Assembly (NCBI RefSeq): GCF_014642835.1
Contig: NZ_BMJA01000003.1
Span: forward strand, 541,252-605,251
From: Dyella nitratireducens
Lineage (GTDB): Bacteria; Pseudomonadota; Gammaproteobacteria; Xanthomonadales; Rhodanobacteraceae
Direction: 5' to 3'
DNA: 64,000 bases
Part shown: piece by piece, positions 19,009 to 30,155 of the stretch
Position numbering within the stretch: the first letter of the stretch is position 1
How the letters are laid out: every line of letters begins with the position of its first letter
Position numbers and translations under genes: made by a program
Notes under the pieces: model-generated
The model's input: only the letters and a program-made list of their open reading frames with translations
Told to the model about the DNA's origin: nothing
Database searches by the model: none

Positions 19009-19818
19009 CTACGAAGCGAGTGCCAGTTGGGTGAGTTGATCCAGCTCCGCCTCATCAAAACCCGCCTGCAAACGTGCCGGCCGATTGAACGGACCGCGCA
19101 AGTTACGCCCCATGTAATCGCGCACGAAATCGAGAAACGTTTCACGCGGATCAACACCATCACGCTCGCAGCACCATTTGAACCAGCGTGTGCCGGCGGC
19201 TACGTGCGCGACTTCTTCGCGCAAAATCACTTCCAATATCGCAATGGTGTTTTCATCGCCGACGCCGCGCAGGCGTTCGATCATGCCGGGCGTGACATCG
19301 AGGCCACGCGCCTCCAGCACGCGCGGTACTAAAGCCATGCGCGCGGTGTCGTGATGAGCGGTTTTCTCGGCCATTTCCCATAAGCCGTTGTGTGCGTCGA
19401 AATCGCCATATGCGTGATCGAGTTCGGCCAGGCGCTGGGACAGCATGGCGAAATGGCGAGCTTCGTCGTTGGCGCAGCTGGCCCAATCGCGGTAGTAGTC
19501 CGGTGGCATGCCGCGGAAGCGGTAGACCGCGTCCCAGGCGAGGTTGATGGCGTTGAATTCGATATGCGCGACGGCATGCACGAGTGCCGCGCGGCCTTCG
19601 GGAGTGCCTAGGCCGCGGTGAGGCACTTGGCGTTGCGGGACGAGTCGCGGGAGTGCCGGGCGGCCGGGTGCGCCGATGGGATCAGGTGCGGGTGATGTTG
19701 AATCCGCGCGCAACAGGCCTGATTGCAAGGCATCCCATGTCGCGTGCGTGAGGCGAAGTTTCTCGGCGGGATCCGTGGCGTCGAGGCAGCGCTTGGCGGC
19801 GGTGTGGAGATCAGTCAT
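19009..19818 (-). CDS. DUF455 ferritin-like protein
   Basis: A 269-aa helical protein with carboxylate/histidine motifs of a diiron ferritin-like fold: HIEFNAINLAWDA, ANDEARHFAML and REEVAHVAAGTRWF. This pattern fits the DUF455 family, related to the tRNA hydroxylase MiaE but of unproved function. It stands alone between a palindromic repeat and purF. Cytoplasmic. No partner redox gene is adjacent. Confidence 0.85.
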   Translation of the reverse strand: MTDLHTAAKRCLDATDPAEKLRLTHATWDALQSGLLRADSTSPAPDPIGAPGRPALPRLVPQRQVPHRGLGTPEGRAALVHAVAHIEFNAINLAWDAVYRFRGMPPDYYRDWASCANDEARHFAMLSQRLAELDHAYGDFDAHNGLWEMAEKTAHHDTARMALVPRVLEARGLDVTPGMIERLRGVGDENTIAILEVILREEVAHVAAGTRWFKWCCERDGVDPRETFLDFVRDYMGRNLRGPFNRPARLQAGFDEAELDQLTQLALAS

Positions 19819-19893
19819 GGCGCGAAGTATCGCTCCCTCCCCGGCTTGTAGGGGAGGGAGCCGAACAGATGCCGGTAGAAGGAAAACTAAAAA

Positions 19894-21369
<1,476 letters not shown>

Positions 21370-21376
21370 GGTGTTG

Positions 21377-21979
21377 CTACCCGTTAGTGTGATGCGTTGT
21401 ACCGGTCGCGCTCGAAGCTGCAGCCGGTGAAGTGGAAAGGTGCGCCGGCATTCCCTTCGGCAACACGTTGGGCAGATGCACCGGGAAATTTTCCGGGCGC
21501 AGGTGCTGACGTACGTCAGGCGGCATTTCGCTTTCCAGCCACGTCGCCAAGCTGTTGAACTGCGGCAACAGGGTCGATTGCTGCCACATCGGTTCGCGCG
21601 CAAAACCCGTCTGGTTGACCAGGAACACGATCAGCGTCACCAGCAACAGGCCACGCGCAAAACCGAAAATCATGCCGAGCAAGCGATCCGTGCCGCCCAA
21701 GCCCGTGCTGTCCACCAGTGTCCGGATGGCGAACCGTACCAGGGCACCAAGGATCAGTACGGCGATGAAACACAAACCGTAGCCAATCAGCAGGCGCAGC
21801 AACGGGGTCTGGATCGAGTGCTCGAAATGCATCGATACCGACGGGCCGTACGTCCATGCCACCCAGAACGCCGCGACCCACGTCGCCAGCGCCAATACCT
21901 CGGATATGAGGCCGCGCCACAGACCTACAAGGACCGAAAGCGCCAGCACCGCGATGATGATCAGGTCAACCGCGTTCAT
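21377..21979 (-). CDS. cvpA: CvpA family inner-membrane protein
   Basis: A 200-aa protein, [31 protein letters not shown], with four predicted membrane segments in the first 125 residues and the CvpA glycine/arginine pattern [20 protein letters not shown]. The C-terminal tail is Pro/Ala/Ser-rich. CvpA is linked to colicin V export and envelope stress in E. coli, and the gene usually precedes purF, as here. Regulation with purF is expected from the 7-nt spacing. Confidence 0.93.
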   Translation of the reverse strand: MNAVDLIIIAVLALSVLVGLWRGLISEVLALATWVAAFWVAWTYGPSVSMHFEHSIQTPLLRLLIGYGLCFIAVLILGALVRFAIRTLVDSTGLGGTDRLLGMIFGFARGLLLVTLIVFLVNQTGFAREPMWQQSTLLPQFNSLATWLESEMPPDVRQHLRPENFPVHLPNVLPKGMPAHLSTSPAAASSATGTTHHTNG

Positions 21980-22011
21980 GTATGAAGTCGTTTCCGGCTT
22001 GTTAATGGATG

Positions 22012-22971
22012 TTAGTTGGCGCTGACGATATTGCCGTCAAGACCCAGCTTGGCCTTGATCTGGTCGCGCAGCGAGACGGCATCGCTGCGCTGGGTCTGCG
22101 GACCGGCGCGCACGCGCCACAGCTGGCGGCCACCGGCGTTCACCGAATCCACAAAACCATCGAAGCCATTGGCGCGCAGCTTGTCGCGCAGCGCCAGCGC
22201 ATCGGACTGGCTGCCCATGGCCGCCACCTGCACAGCCCAGGCGCCTGCCCTGACCGGCGCGCCCGCGGCCGGTGCCGGCGCGTCGCCTTGTGGTGTGGTG
22301 GCGCCACTTTCCAGGCGAGCCGGCACGCTGGGAATGGTCTGGGCGATCTTCAGCCGCGCGGCTTCGGCCTGGGCGCGGGTCTCGAACGGGCCAGCGCTGA
22401 CCAGGGTCAGCGTCTTGCCGGCTCGCTGGATGGGTTGGCTGCGCACCGGATAGCCCATGGCGCGCACCTTTTGCATCAGGCGATTGGCGCCATCGGCGGT
22501 GCCGTAAGCACTCAGGTTGACGGCATAAATGCCGCGCGCCGCGGTGGCCGGCGGGGTGTCCGGGATGACCGGCGTCGCAGGCGCGGGAGGCGGCGTGACC
22601 GGGCGACTTGGCGCAGCAGCCGTCTTCGGCGGGAGGGCGGGAATGACCGGCTGCCACGGCTGGGGTGCCGCAGCTTGTTGTTGCGGGGCCGGGGCCGGTT
22701 GGGCTGGGTTGGCGGCAGCCGTGTTCACCGGCGTCATGCCTTCCACGTTGGCCGCCGTGCTGGCCGGTGCCGGCATGGCACTGCTCGCGGCAGCCGGGCC
22801 AGACAAGCTCATCGTCTTGGTTTGCAGGTCGCGATCGGGTGCCGGGGGAATTGCCAGGCTGACCGATTGGTCGGTGCTGCTGGTCGAGGGCGGCTTGCTC
22901 GAAAACATCATCGGCACGAACAGGATGGCCAACGCAACGAGTACGGCAGCTCCCAACAGGCGTGTGTTCAA
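22012..22971 (-). CDS. SPOR-domain cell-division protein (DedD-like)
   Basis: A 319-aa protein with one N-terminal membrane segment (TRLLGAAVLVALAILFVPMMF). A long Pro/Ala/Gln-rich periplasmic linker follows. Two SPOR-type modules lie at about residues 145-220 (YAVNLSAYGTADGANRLMQKV...LTLVSAGPFETRAQAEAA) and 240-315 (WAVQVAAMGSQSDALALRDKL...WRVRAGPQTQRSDA). SPOR domains bind denuded septal peptidoglycan. The gene sits between folC and cvpA, where dedD-like genes are usual. Confidence 0.9.
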   Translation of the reverse strand: MNTRLLGAAVLVALAILFVPMMFSSKPPSTSSTDQSVSLAIPPAPDRDLQTKTMSLSGPAAASSAMPAPASTAANVEGMTPVNTAAANPAQPAPAPQQQAAAPQPWQPVIPALPPKTAAAPSRPVTPPPAPATPVIPDTPPATAARGIYAVNLSAYGTADGANRLMQKVRAMGYPVRSQPIQRAGKTLTLVSAGPFETRAQAEAARLKIAQTIPSVPARLESGATTPQGDAPAPAAGAPVRAGAWAVQVAAMGSQSDALALRDKLRANGFDGFVDSVNAGGRQLWRVRAGPQTQRSDAVSLRDQIKAKLGLDGNIVSAN

Positions 22972-23082
22972 GACGGACTCCAGACAACCACTTGTGCGTG
23001 ACGCGGCGGATTATACCTGCCCATGCTGGGTTACATGACAAATGGACGACGATCCGGCGTGCAGGCCAATCTCATAGCATCG

Positions 23083-23111
23083 CGATGTTGGGGTTTGCAC
23101 CCCAACCTACG
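23083..23111. repeat. Single arm of a family A repeat at the folC stop codon
   Basis: GATGTTGGGGTTTGCACCCC followed by AACCTACG matches the right arm of family A. No left arm is present. Read on the minus strand, the GTAG head contributes the TAG stop of folC. Confidence 0.8.
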
Positions 23112-24402
23112 ATTCAGTCAGCACTGCCGACGCCACGAAAAACGAACCGAACGCAAGAATGCGCTCCCCGCGCCGTGCCGAGGCACGCGCGGCGGTGAGC
23201 GCCTGATGCACGTTGTCGTGCGTATCGAAATTCGCGCGCGGCAACACCTGGCGCAGGACACCTGCCAGCACGTCAGCGGTAAGTCCGCGCGGGGTGTCCT
23301 GATCCAAGTTCGCCAAGTGCCAGTGCGCAATGCGCGATCCCAGCGCTGTCATCACGCCGCCCACGTCTTTGTCGGCCAGCGCACCGTACACGGCATGCAC
23401 ACGGCCGCCCGGCTGCGCATCCAGCCACGCCGCCAATGCCCGCGCCGCTTGGGGGTTGTGGCCAACGTCGACGATCAACGCAGGATCACCACCCAACGAC
23501 TGCAAGCGCGCCGGCGCATGCGGAAAGTGCATGCCCAGCGCGGCGATCCGCTCCAGTTCCACCTCGCTGACCGCCTGCAGAGCGTGCAACGCGGCGATGG
23601 CGGCGGATGCGTTCGCGTATTGCACCGGCGCGGCGAGTTCGGGTGCGGGCAAATCCAGCACGGTGCCGTCGCGATGATGCCAGCGCCAGCGATGCACCTC
23701 GCGCTCCACATAGAAATCGTGCCCCGCCCGCTCGATGTGGGCACCTTGTTTAGCCAATGCTTCCAGCAAGCCTTGCGGCGGCTCGGTTTCACCCACGATG
23801 GCCGGCCGGTCGCGGCGCGCGATGCCGGCTTTCTCACGTCCTATGCTGTCGCGGTCTGGCCCCAGCCATTCCACGTGATCCAGGTCCACCGTGGTGACGA
23901 TGACCGCATTGGCGTCGATGATGTTGACCGCATCGAGACGCCCGCCAAGACCTACTTCCAGCACGGCCACATCCAGATCTGCCCGCGCGAACAGATCGAG
24001 CGCGGCCAGCGTGCCGAATTCGAAATAGGTCAAGGTGATGTCGCCACGCGCCAGATCGATGCGCTCGAAACTCTCGATCAGCATCGCATCGTCGGCATCC
24101 ACGCCGGCCACCCGAATGCGCTCGTTGTAATGAATGAGATGCGGCGAGGTATAGCAGCCCACGCGCTGTCCCGCCGCCGCCAACATGGCTTCCAGAAACG
24201 CCACGGTGGAACCCTTGCCGTTGGTACCGCCGACCGTGATCACCTGCCGCGCGATCGCCGGTGCGCCCATGCGTTGCCACACGGCGCGCACCCGATCCAA
24301 ACCCATATCCACACCCAATGCATGGACGTGTTGTTGGTAATCCAGCCATTCGGCAAGCGTGGAAGGTTTCGTGGTGGGTTTCACGCGCGGCTCCGGTTTC
24401 AA
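23107..24402 (-). CDS. folC: Dihydrofolate synthase / folylpolyglutamate synthase
   Basis: A 431-aa Mur-ligase-family enzyme. The P-loop is TVGGTNGKGSTVAFLEAML. YTSPHLIHYNERIRV is the folate-site motif, EVGLGGRLDAVN is the family signature, and DVGHNPQAARAL is in the C-terminal domain. It joins glutamate to dihydropteroate and extends the polyglutamate tail. The frame starts at TTG 24402; the in-frame GTG at 24384 is an equally plausible start. The usual upstream neighbour accD is absent and a MITE-like element lies there. The stop TAG is provided by a repeat arm. Confidence 0.95.
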   Translation of the reverse strand: MKPEPRVKPTTKPSTLAEWLDYQQHVHALGVDMGLDRVRAVWQRMGAPAIARQVITVGGTNGKGSTVAFLEAMLAAAGQRVGCYTSPHLIHYNERIRVAGVDADDAMLIESFERIDLARGDITLTYFEFGTLAALDLFARADLDVAVLEVGLGGRLDAVNIIDANAVIVTTVDLDHVEWLGPDRDSIGREKAGIARRDRPAIVGETEPPQGLLEALAKQGAHIERAGHDFYVEREVHRWRWHHRDGTVLDLPAPELAAPVQYANASAAIAALHALQAVSEVELERIAALGMHFPHAPARLQSLGGDPALIVDVGHNPQAARALAAWLDAQPGGRVHAVYGALADKDVGGVMTALGSRIAHWHLANLDQDTPRGLTADVLAGVLRQVLPRANFDTHDNVHQALTAARASARRGERILAFGSFFVASAVLTES

Positions 24403-24446
24403 GCTCGCGCAACATAAAGGGAGTGGCGTGGTTGCACAATCCTCCC

Positions 24447-24739
24447 CTAGGGATGCTCTGATCTATTCCACGCACCCGTCACCGCACGGTATGCGCTTCT
24501 CACGGCGTTCCGGCGGTGAAGGCAGACTGGCTGTCTGTCGAGACGCCGGAACGCCGTGAGAGGCGCATACCGTGCGGCCCCAATATTTTGAATTTAAATG
24601 ACGGGGTGACGTCCAGAAGGCCTGCAGGCTGCACCGCGCGGCTTGAACAGACGGCCAGTCTGCCCTGCGCCACGCGGCACACCCTGCAGGCCTTCTGGAC
24701 GTCATGCCGGGTGCGTGGAATAGATCAGAGCATCCCTAG
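24447..24739. mobile_element. MITE-like element with 28-bp terminal inverted repeats and two internal hairpins
   Basis: A perfect 32-nt inverted repeat (24447-24478 and 24708-24739) has CTAG as its outer four bases. This suggests terminal repeats GGGATGCTCTGATC... flanked by a 4-bp CTAG target duplication, as with IS5-type YTAR targets. Inside are two hairpins: a 34-nt arm pair with one mismatch (24482-24515 and 24544-24577), and a 22-nt perfect arm pair (24607-24628 and 24683-24704). No open frame is credible within it. It lies between folC and a small membrane-protein gene and could have entered with loss or relocation of accD. Confidence 0.75.
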
Positions 24740-24750
24740 TAAAACCTTCG

Positions 24751-24912
24751 TCAGAAAATACGTATACCGCTTGCATGCAGCATCCAATACATGCCGAACA
24801 CCGTCCAGAACATGCGCTTGAGCGCCTTGCCGGCCAGGAATGCCGCCAGCAGGGCGAGCAGCCAGGGCATGTATTTGTCGAGCGTGCTGCGCGTGTCGTT
24901 GATGGTGTTCAT
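24751..24912 (-). CDS. 53-aa single-pass membrane protein
   Basis: MNTINDTRSTLDKY is followed by a hydrophobic helix (about residues 15-28, MPWLLALLAAFLAG), a KALKR patch and an aromatic stretch (MFWTVFGMYWML). A strong ribosome binding site (GGGGAGG, 8 nt upstream of the ATG) supports translation. It is downstream of the slipin gene by about 98 nt and may be co-transcribed with nfeD-slipin. The stop lies 11 nt from the MITE-like element. Function unknown. Confidence 0.65.
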   Translation of the reverse strand: MNTINDTRSTLDKYMPWLLALLAAFLAGKALKRMFWTVFGMYWMLHASGIRIF

Positions 24913-25010
24913 GGCTTGTCCTCCCCGCACCCCGTTGGTGCGTGAGGAATCATCTGCTTCGAGGCCGAACGGTGGCAGGTGCGCGAGTCATCAGTCGAAT
25001 CTGACAGACG

Positions 25011-25760
25011 TCATGTTCCCTTATCCAGCAACGGCTTCAACAAATCCAGCGGCAACGGAAACACGATGGTGCTGGACTGCCCGCTGCTCGACATACTCGC
25101 CAGAGTCTGCAAATAGCGCAGCTGCAAGGCCTGCGGCTGCTGCGCCAGCATGGTTGCCGCATCGCGCAGTTTTTCGGCGGCCTGCAGTTCGCCATCGGCA
25201 TGAATCACTTTGGCACGGCGTTCGCGCTCGGCCTCGGCCTGGCGGGCGATCGCGCGCACCATGGTGTCGTTGATGTCCACGTCCTTGATCTCGACGTTGG
25301 TGATCTTGATGCCCCACGGATCGGTCGCCTCGTCGAGTATCTGCTGCAAGCTGTGGTTGATCGAATCGCGCTGCGAAAGGATGTCATCCAGATCGTGCTG
25401 GCCCAGCACCGAGCGCAGACGCGTTTGCGACAGCTGGCTGGTGGCCTGGTAGAAGCTCTCCACTTTCAGCACCGACTTGTCCGGCTCCACCACGCGGAAG
25501 TACACCACCGCGTTCACGCGTACGGAAACGTTGTCGCGGGAAATCACATCCTGCGGCGGCACGTCCATCACCGTCACGCGCAAGTCCACGCGGATCATCC
25601 GCTGCACAAGCGGCACCAGGATCACCAGGCCCGGCCCCTTGGTACCGGTATAACGGCCCAGCGTCAGCACCACGCCACGCTGGTATTCCGGCAATACCTT
25701 GATCGACGACGACAGCAGCGCAATCACGAAAATCACGATGACGCCAACAAAACCGATCAT
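25011..25760 (-). CDS. Slipin / stomatin-like SPFH protein
   Basis: A 249-aa protein with an N-terminal membrane hairpin ([17 protein letters not shown]). The SPFH/band-7 domain follows ([42 protein letters not shown], then [24 protein letters not shown]), and a charged helix [29 protein letters not shown]. It matches bacterial slipins paired with NfeD proteases. The start overlaps the nfeD stop by 4 nt, so the two proteins probably form one membrane complex. Confidence 0.93.
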   Translation of the reverse strand: MIGFVGVIVIFVIALLSSSIKVLPEYQRGVVLTLGRYTGTKGPGLVILVPLVQRMIRVDLRVTVMDVPPQDVISRDNVSVRVNAVVYFRVVEPDKSVLKVESFYQATSQLSQTRLRSVLGQHDLDDILSQRDSINHSLQQILDEATDPWGIKITNVEIKDVDINDTMVRAIARQAEAERERRAKVIHADGELQAAEKLRDAATMLAQQPQALQLRYLQTLASMSSSGQSSTIVFPLPLDLLKPLLDKGT

Positions 25761-27163
25761 GAAGATTCTCCTTTGCCCGTACCCAATGCCGCCACCTGCA
25801 ATAGCAAGCCTTGGCGGCCGATCACCCGCACTCGTGCGCCGGCTGGAAGCGGCACATCGCTATGCACACGCCAGCGTTCACCGTCGATGCGCGCCCAGCC
25901 TTCACCGTCAGCCGCAACGGGCTGCAACAATTCGCCCGTGTTCTGCAGCATCTTCTCCTCGCTGTTGAAGGCGCGTGCGCGGCGTGCGCGCATGACCAGG
26001 CGCAACAACATCGCAAGTATCGCCATGGCGCAGAACGCAATGCCGGCGATCACGCCCAGGTTCACCGCGTAACCCGGCACACCGGCATGAAACAACATGA
26101 TCGAACCGAGCACGAAGGCGATCACGCCACCTACGCCCAACACGCCTGCGGTAGGTATGAATACTTCCGCCAGCAACAGCGCAACGCCCAGCGCCATCAA
26201 CGCGAGTCCCGCATAGTTCACCGGCAACAGCTGCAAGGCATACAGGCCGATCAGCAGACAGATACCGCCGGTAACGCCCGGGTAGAACGAACCCGGGTGA
26301 AAGGCTTCCAGAATCAAGCCATAAATGCCGGCCAGCAGCAAAATGTACGCAATCGTGGGATTGGTGATGATGCCTAGGAAGTGCGCGCGCCAATCCGGCG
26401 GATAATCGCGGACCGGCAAGCCGCGCAGGCTGAGCGTCATCGCGCCGCCATTCACATGCACCGTGCGGCCATCCGCCTGTGCGAGCAACGCCTCGCTATC
26501 CAATGCGATGAAATCGACCACGTGCTGCGACACCGCTTCGGTTGCGGTGAGCGTAGCCGCGCCGCGCACGGCCTGTTCCGCCCATGCGGCGTTGCGTCCG
26601 TGCATTTGCGCCAGCGAACGGATAGTGGCGATCGCGTCATTGAGAATCTTGTGGCTTTCGGCGTCGTCCTCACTGTTGCTGCCGGCCTTATCGCTCGATT
26701 TGCCCGATGACGGTGCACTGTCGTTCAACGGCGACGGCATCGGCGAGCGACCGCCCAATTCCACCGGTGTGGCCGCGCCCAAATGTGTCGCAGGCGCCAT
26801 GGCTGCGATCGGGCACGCATAAAGAATGTATGTGCCGGCTGACGCAGCACGCGCACCGCTTGGCGCCACATAGCCAAGCACGGGAATCTTTGCCGCAAGA
26901 ATGTCCGCGATGATGCCGCGCATGGATTCCAGCAAACCACCCGGCGTATCCATTTGCAGCACGATGGCTTTCGCGCCGTCGTTCGTGGCGCGCTGGATGG
27001 CGTTGTCGACGTATTCGGCAGCAGCCGGGCCGATCGGGCCGTTCAATTCGATGCGTGCAACGAAGCTTTCATCAGCCGGCGCTTCTGTGGCCGGGCGCGT
27101 CCATGCCAGCGCCAATGCAGCGCCGAGAATGGCTCCCCACACGATCCAGCCTTTCCGTGACAT
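25757..27163 (-). CDS. NfeD-type membrane serine protease (NfeD1b)
   Basis: A 468-aa protein. It has a signal/anchor at residues 7-22. A ClpP-like protease domain (about 35-235) shows [13 protein letters not shown] and the nucleophile region [17 protein letters not shown]. Four to five membrane helices follow (about 275-395), and a C-terminal OB-fold NfeD domain (about 410-468, [34 protein letters not shown]). Relatives cleave the C-terminal tail of the partner stomatin. The region 155-175 ([19 protein letters not shown]) is a low-complexity insert. It overlaps the slipin gene. Confidence 0.93.
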   Translation of the reverse strand: MSRKGWIVWGAILGAALALAWTRPATEAPADESFVARIELNGPIGPAAAEYVDNAIQRATNDGAKAIVLQMDTPGGLLESMRGIIADILAAKIPVLGYVAPSGARAASAGTYILYACPIAAMAPATHLGAATPVELGGRSPMPSPLNDSAPSSGKSSDKAGSNSEDDAESHKILNDAIATIRSLAQMHGRNAAWAEQAVRGAATLTATEAVSQHVVDFIALDSEALLAQADGRTVHVNGGAMTLSLRGLPVRDYPPDWRAHFLGIITNPTIAYILLLAGIYGLILEAFHPGSFYPGVTGGICLLIGLYALQLLPVNYAGLALMALGVALLLAEVFIPTAGVLGVGGVIAFVLGSIMLFHAGVPGYAVNLGVIAGIAFCAMAILAMLLRLVMRARRARAFNSEEKMLQNTGELLQPVAADGEGWARIDGERWRVHSDVPLPAGARVRVIGRQGLLLQVAALGTGKGESS

Positions 27164-27283
27164 GGCTTTGGCCCTCGGCCGGCATGTTCAACGCGCAGCC
27201 GTCGTGCGTGGCGGCTGTGGGTGGGATATTACGCCGATCGATGCAAGCGCGTAGGTTAGCGTCTCAAGCCATGCGCTTGCGGG

Positions 27284-27406
27284 TTGTCATTCCGGCGAAA
27301 GCCGGAATCCAGTGTAAATACGCGTCCGAAGGACACAACACCTTTTATGCTGAGTGCTGCGCACGACGTATTGAACTGGATTCCGGCTTTCGCCGGAATG
27401 ACGGTG
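27284..27406. repeat. Family B palindromic repeat, long loop
   Basis: GTCATTCCGGCGAAAGCCGG pairs with CCGGCTTTCGCCGGAATGAC around a loop of about 75 nt. It fills the gap between the dehydrogenase gene and nfeD; the rest of the 308-nt gap holds nothing recognisable. Confidence 0.88.
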
Positions 27407-27471
27407 AGGCACGTGGGAAGCGTGTCGAAAGTTATGCAGATGCTCGCCCTGATAAGGGAGGAGTAAAAGCT

Positions 27472-29130
27472 TTACTTCCCGACGCAATCCACCCGCCAGA
27501 TCGAATCCGACCCATCATCCGTCACCAGCAACGAACCATCCGGTGCGGTAGTCAGACTCACCGGCCGCCCCCATACGCGTCCATCCGGCAACACGAAACC
27601 GGTGAGGAAATCCTCATACTCGCCACTCGCCTTGCCAGTGTGATGACGCGGAATGCGGATCACCTCATAACCCACGCGCGTCGCCTTGTTCCAGGAACCG
27701 TGTTCGGCAGCGAACACATCGCCATGGTACTCGGCAGGGAAATGATTGGCCTCATAGAAGGTAATTTGCAGCGATGCGTTATGCGGCTGCAGGATCACAT
27801 CCGGCGTGATCACTTTGTCTTTCAACTCAGGATGCTTGCCTTCGTGGCGCGGATCCTGATGGCCGCCCATGTACCACCACGGCCATCCATAGAAGCCGCC
27901 TTCGCGCACGGACGTGATGTAGTCCGGCACAAGATTGTCGCCCAGGCCATCACGCTCGTTGACGGTGGTCCAAAGTTGCCCGTTGTTCGGATCGATCGCG
28001 ATGCCGGAAGGATTGCGGATGCCCCAGGCATACACGCGCTGATTGGAGCCATCAGGATTGAACGCAAGAATATCCGCGCGGTTTTTCTCTGCGGGCGACG
28101 TGTCCGGATCATTGACGTTGGAGGCCGAGCCAACCGCGACGAACATCGTCTTGTTGTCGAGCGAAAAAGCGACGTCGCGCGTCCAATGTCCTTCGCCGGC
28201 CGGCAGGTCGGCGATGTGTTCCGATGCACCGCGCGCCTTGAGGTCACCGTTGCGATAGGGGAAGCGCACTACGGCATCCGTGTCACCCACGTATACCCAC
28301 TGCGGATTCGGTCCCACCGGATAGAACGCGATGCCGTACGGACGATTGAGACCCGTTGCGAACACGGCCGTTTGCGCAGGCTTGCCATCCGCCGTCATGC
28401 CGCGATAGATGCGGACCTGGCCGCTGCCGCTTTCGGCGACGAAGATGTCGCCATTGGGCGCCGTGCGAATAACGCGCGGCGTATGCAGGCCCTCGGCAAA
28501 CAGATTGACCTTGAAGCCCGCCGGCGCCTTGGGCAAAGCACCGTCGGGACGCGGTGCCATTTGCGGCGCGTTGCCGGCGGAGCGGGTGGCGTAAGGCGGC
28601 GGCAGATCATTCAGCGTGATCTTGCGCGACCGGCCGGGTTCTTCGTAGCGAAAATCCGTGAACGGCGGTGTCGGCGGCGGCGTGTTGATGGGTGAGTTGA
28701 CGGCAGCTGTTTCCGCTGCCGCAGCCTTCACCGTCGGCAGCGTTTTCAGATACGTCACGATCTGCCAGCGCTGCTGCTCCGGCAAGCTGGCCCAGGAAGG
28801 CATGCCGTTGGCCACCGAGCCCTGGGTGATGAACCAGAACAACGCGCCCTCCGTTGCCTGCTGCGTAGCCCCTTGGCGCAACGCGGGAATATTGCCGCTG
28901 CCCTGCCCCGTGGCGCCGTGGCAGCTGGCGCAATACATGCCATAAGCCTGGCCACCTGCACGCGCGGCATCCGCCTGACCGTGATAGGGATTGCGTACGG
29001 ATGACGCAGCAGCCGGTGCATCATGGAAACTGTCGGCGGCATACGCCATGGCCGCGAAAGCAAGGCCACTTGCGAGAACCAGGGGTACTGCGCGAGATGC
29101 TGCCGACCACACGAAAGAATGCTTCGTCAT
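27472..29130 (-). CDS. Cytochrome c / sorbosone-type sugar dehydrogenase fusion
   Basis: A 552-aa exported protein with a signal peptide of about 31 residues. An N-terminal cytochrome c domain has CASCHG (C67, C70, H71) and a probable axial Met in ANGMPSW. A six-bladed beta-propeller fills the C-terminal 340 residues, with repeated motifs such as RTAPNGDIFVAES, RPYGIAFYP, IRNPSGIAIDP, FAAEHGSWN and LTTAPDGSLLVTDDG. The propeller pattern is that of PQQ-dependent L-sorbosone/glucose dehydrogenases. It probably oxidises a sugar or aldehyde in the periplasm and passes electrons through its own heme. Cofactor and substrate are inferred. Confidence 0.87.
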   Translation of the reverse strand: MTKHSFVWSAASRAVPLVLASGLAFAAMAYAADSFHDAPAAASSVRNPYHGQADAARAGGQAYGMYCASCHGATGQGSGNIPALRQGATQQATEGALFWFITQGSVANGMPSWASLPEQQRWQIVTYLKTLPTVKAAAAETAAVNSPINTPPPTPPFTDFRYEEPGRSRKITLNDLPPPYATRSAGNAPQMAPRPDGALPKAPAGFKVNLFAEGLHTPRVIRTAPNGDIFVAESGSGQVRIYRGMTADGKPAQTAVFATGLNRPYGIAFYPVGPNPQWVYVGDTDAVVRFPYRNGDLKARGASEHIADLPAGEGHWTRDVAFSLDNKTMFVAVGSASNVNDPDTSPAEKNRADILAFNPDGSNQRVYAWGIRNPSGIAIDPNNGQLWTTVNERDGLGDNLVPDYITSVREGGFYGWPWWYMGGHQDPRHEGKHPELKDKVITPDVILQPHNASLQITFYEANHFPAEYHGDVFAAEHGSWNKATRVGYEVIRIPRHHTGKASGEYEDFLTGFVLPDGRVWGRPVSLTTAPDGSLLVTDDGSDSIWRVDCVGK

Positions 29131-29300
29131 GAGCTGCCTCGGATCGCGGTAAACGGAAGGAGCTGCGCCATGCGTGTCGCGAACTGGCGCAAGCCATGGG
29201 AATTGTCAGACCATTACCGTTGCAGGTGGGTGCACGATGCTACGTGAAAATTGCCGATTCCAGTGACCCCTGCCATGAGTCATGCCTGATGCGCGGCGCG

Positions 29301-29525
29301 TCAGGCTTCTGAATCGTCATCGGGCTCCACGTCAATTTCACGGAAGTAGTGATCGATCAGGCTGCGCGCTTCCGCTTCCCATTGCGCGCCGCCGCCACTC
29401 GCCACGCCGTGGTGCTGGGGCTCTTCCGGAAAATAGATGACGCCGCTGCGCGAACCGGCGCCGCCATCGTCTTCGTGCGTGAACTTGATACCGCGGTACT
29501 CGCCGGACTGCTGATCGGAACTCAT
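29301..29525 (-). CDS. Small hypothetical acidic protein
   Basis: A 74-aa protein from the ATG at 29525 (MSSDQQSGEYRGIKF); the frame is open upstream without a better start. It is acidic with no membrane segment. The C-terminal region EAEARSLIDHYFREIDVEP is probably helical. No family recognised. Confidence 0.55.
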   Translation of the reverse strand: MSSDQQSGEYRGIKFTHEDDGGAGSRSGVIYFPEEPQHHGVASGGGAQWEAEARSLIDHYFREIDVEPDDDSEA

Positions 29526-29601
29526 GCGTTGCGTGCCTGCCGGTGGTTCGTGAGGCCGCAAGTGTAAGTGAAGCAGGCTTCCTGGCAGAACAAGTCGACG
29601 A

Positions 29602-30003
29602 TCAAAACGCCCCGATGCGTACCTTCGTGACGCTGGGCGCCAGGGGCCGGCGGTCAGAAACTGACACGCTGAGTACACCGAGGGCGATCCCGATCAGCGC
29701 CAGCGCAAGACCGGACGGCACGTCGTACAGGAACCGGACCAGCTTGGCGACGCCGTACCAGGAATGGGGATTGGTCACGAAATCGCAGGCCCCCGGGCAA
29801 ACCCCATGAACCCATGCCATCACCGGCGGCTGCTTGGTCCAATGCCCGTCATGCAGCCACTGCAAACCCTGAAAACCCAACCACAACACCGATGCCATGT
29901 TCAGCATCACCGCGGCCAGCCATAGCGCAAAGGAAAAGCCTTCGCGAGCCAGTTCTTCCAAGCGCTTGGTTGTCATGGGCATGCCCCGGCGAATCGACGT
30001 CAT
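29602..30003 (-). CDS. Hypothetical membrane protein
   Basis: A 133-aa protein, or about 124-126 aa if one of the internal ATGs at 29982 or 29976 is used. Two hydrophobic segments are clear (FALWLAAVMLNMASVLWLGF and LALALIGIALGVLSVSV). A loop of about 45 residues between them has two cysteines (GVCPGACDF). Function unknown. Confidence 0.6.
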   Translation of the reverse strand: MTSIRRGMPMTTKRLEELAREGFSFALWLAAVMLNMASVLWLGFQGLQWLHDGHWTKQPPVMAWVHGVCPGACDFVTNPHSWYGVAKLVRFLYDVPSGLALALIGIALGVLSVSVSDRRPLAPSVTKVRIGAF

Positions 30004-30155
30004 GAATGCAAGGATTCATGCATAGGTCGTGCCTGTTCGGGGTTCGCCAGGGCAACGGGAAACGACTGCTCAAGTTGCTCATCACATCAGCCGATAGCAC
30101 TCACAGCCCTCGCCCTTCGGCGAGGCTTCGCACACCACACCAAGGGGAATCCGCC

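Noticed and set aside
24463-24705. Short open frames inside the MITE-like element
   Set aside because: They arise from the hairpin arms read in both directions; no start signal and no similarity to a transposase.
27055-28695. 546-aa plus-strand open frame
   Set aside because: Antisense to the dehydrogenase gene and crosses a family B repeat; composition is that of a shadow frame.
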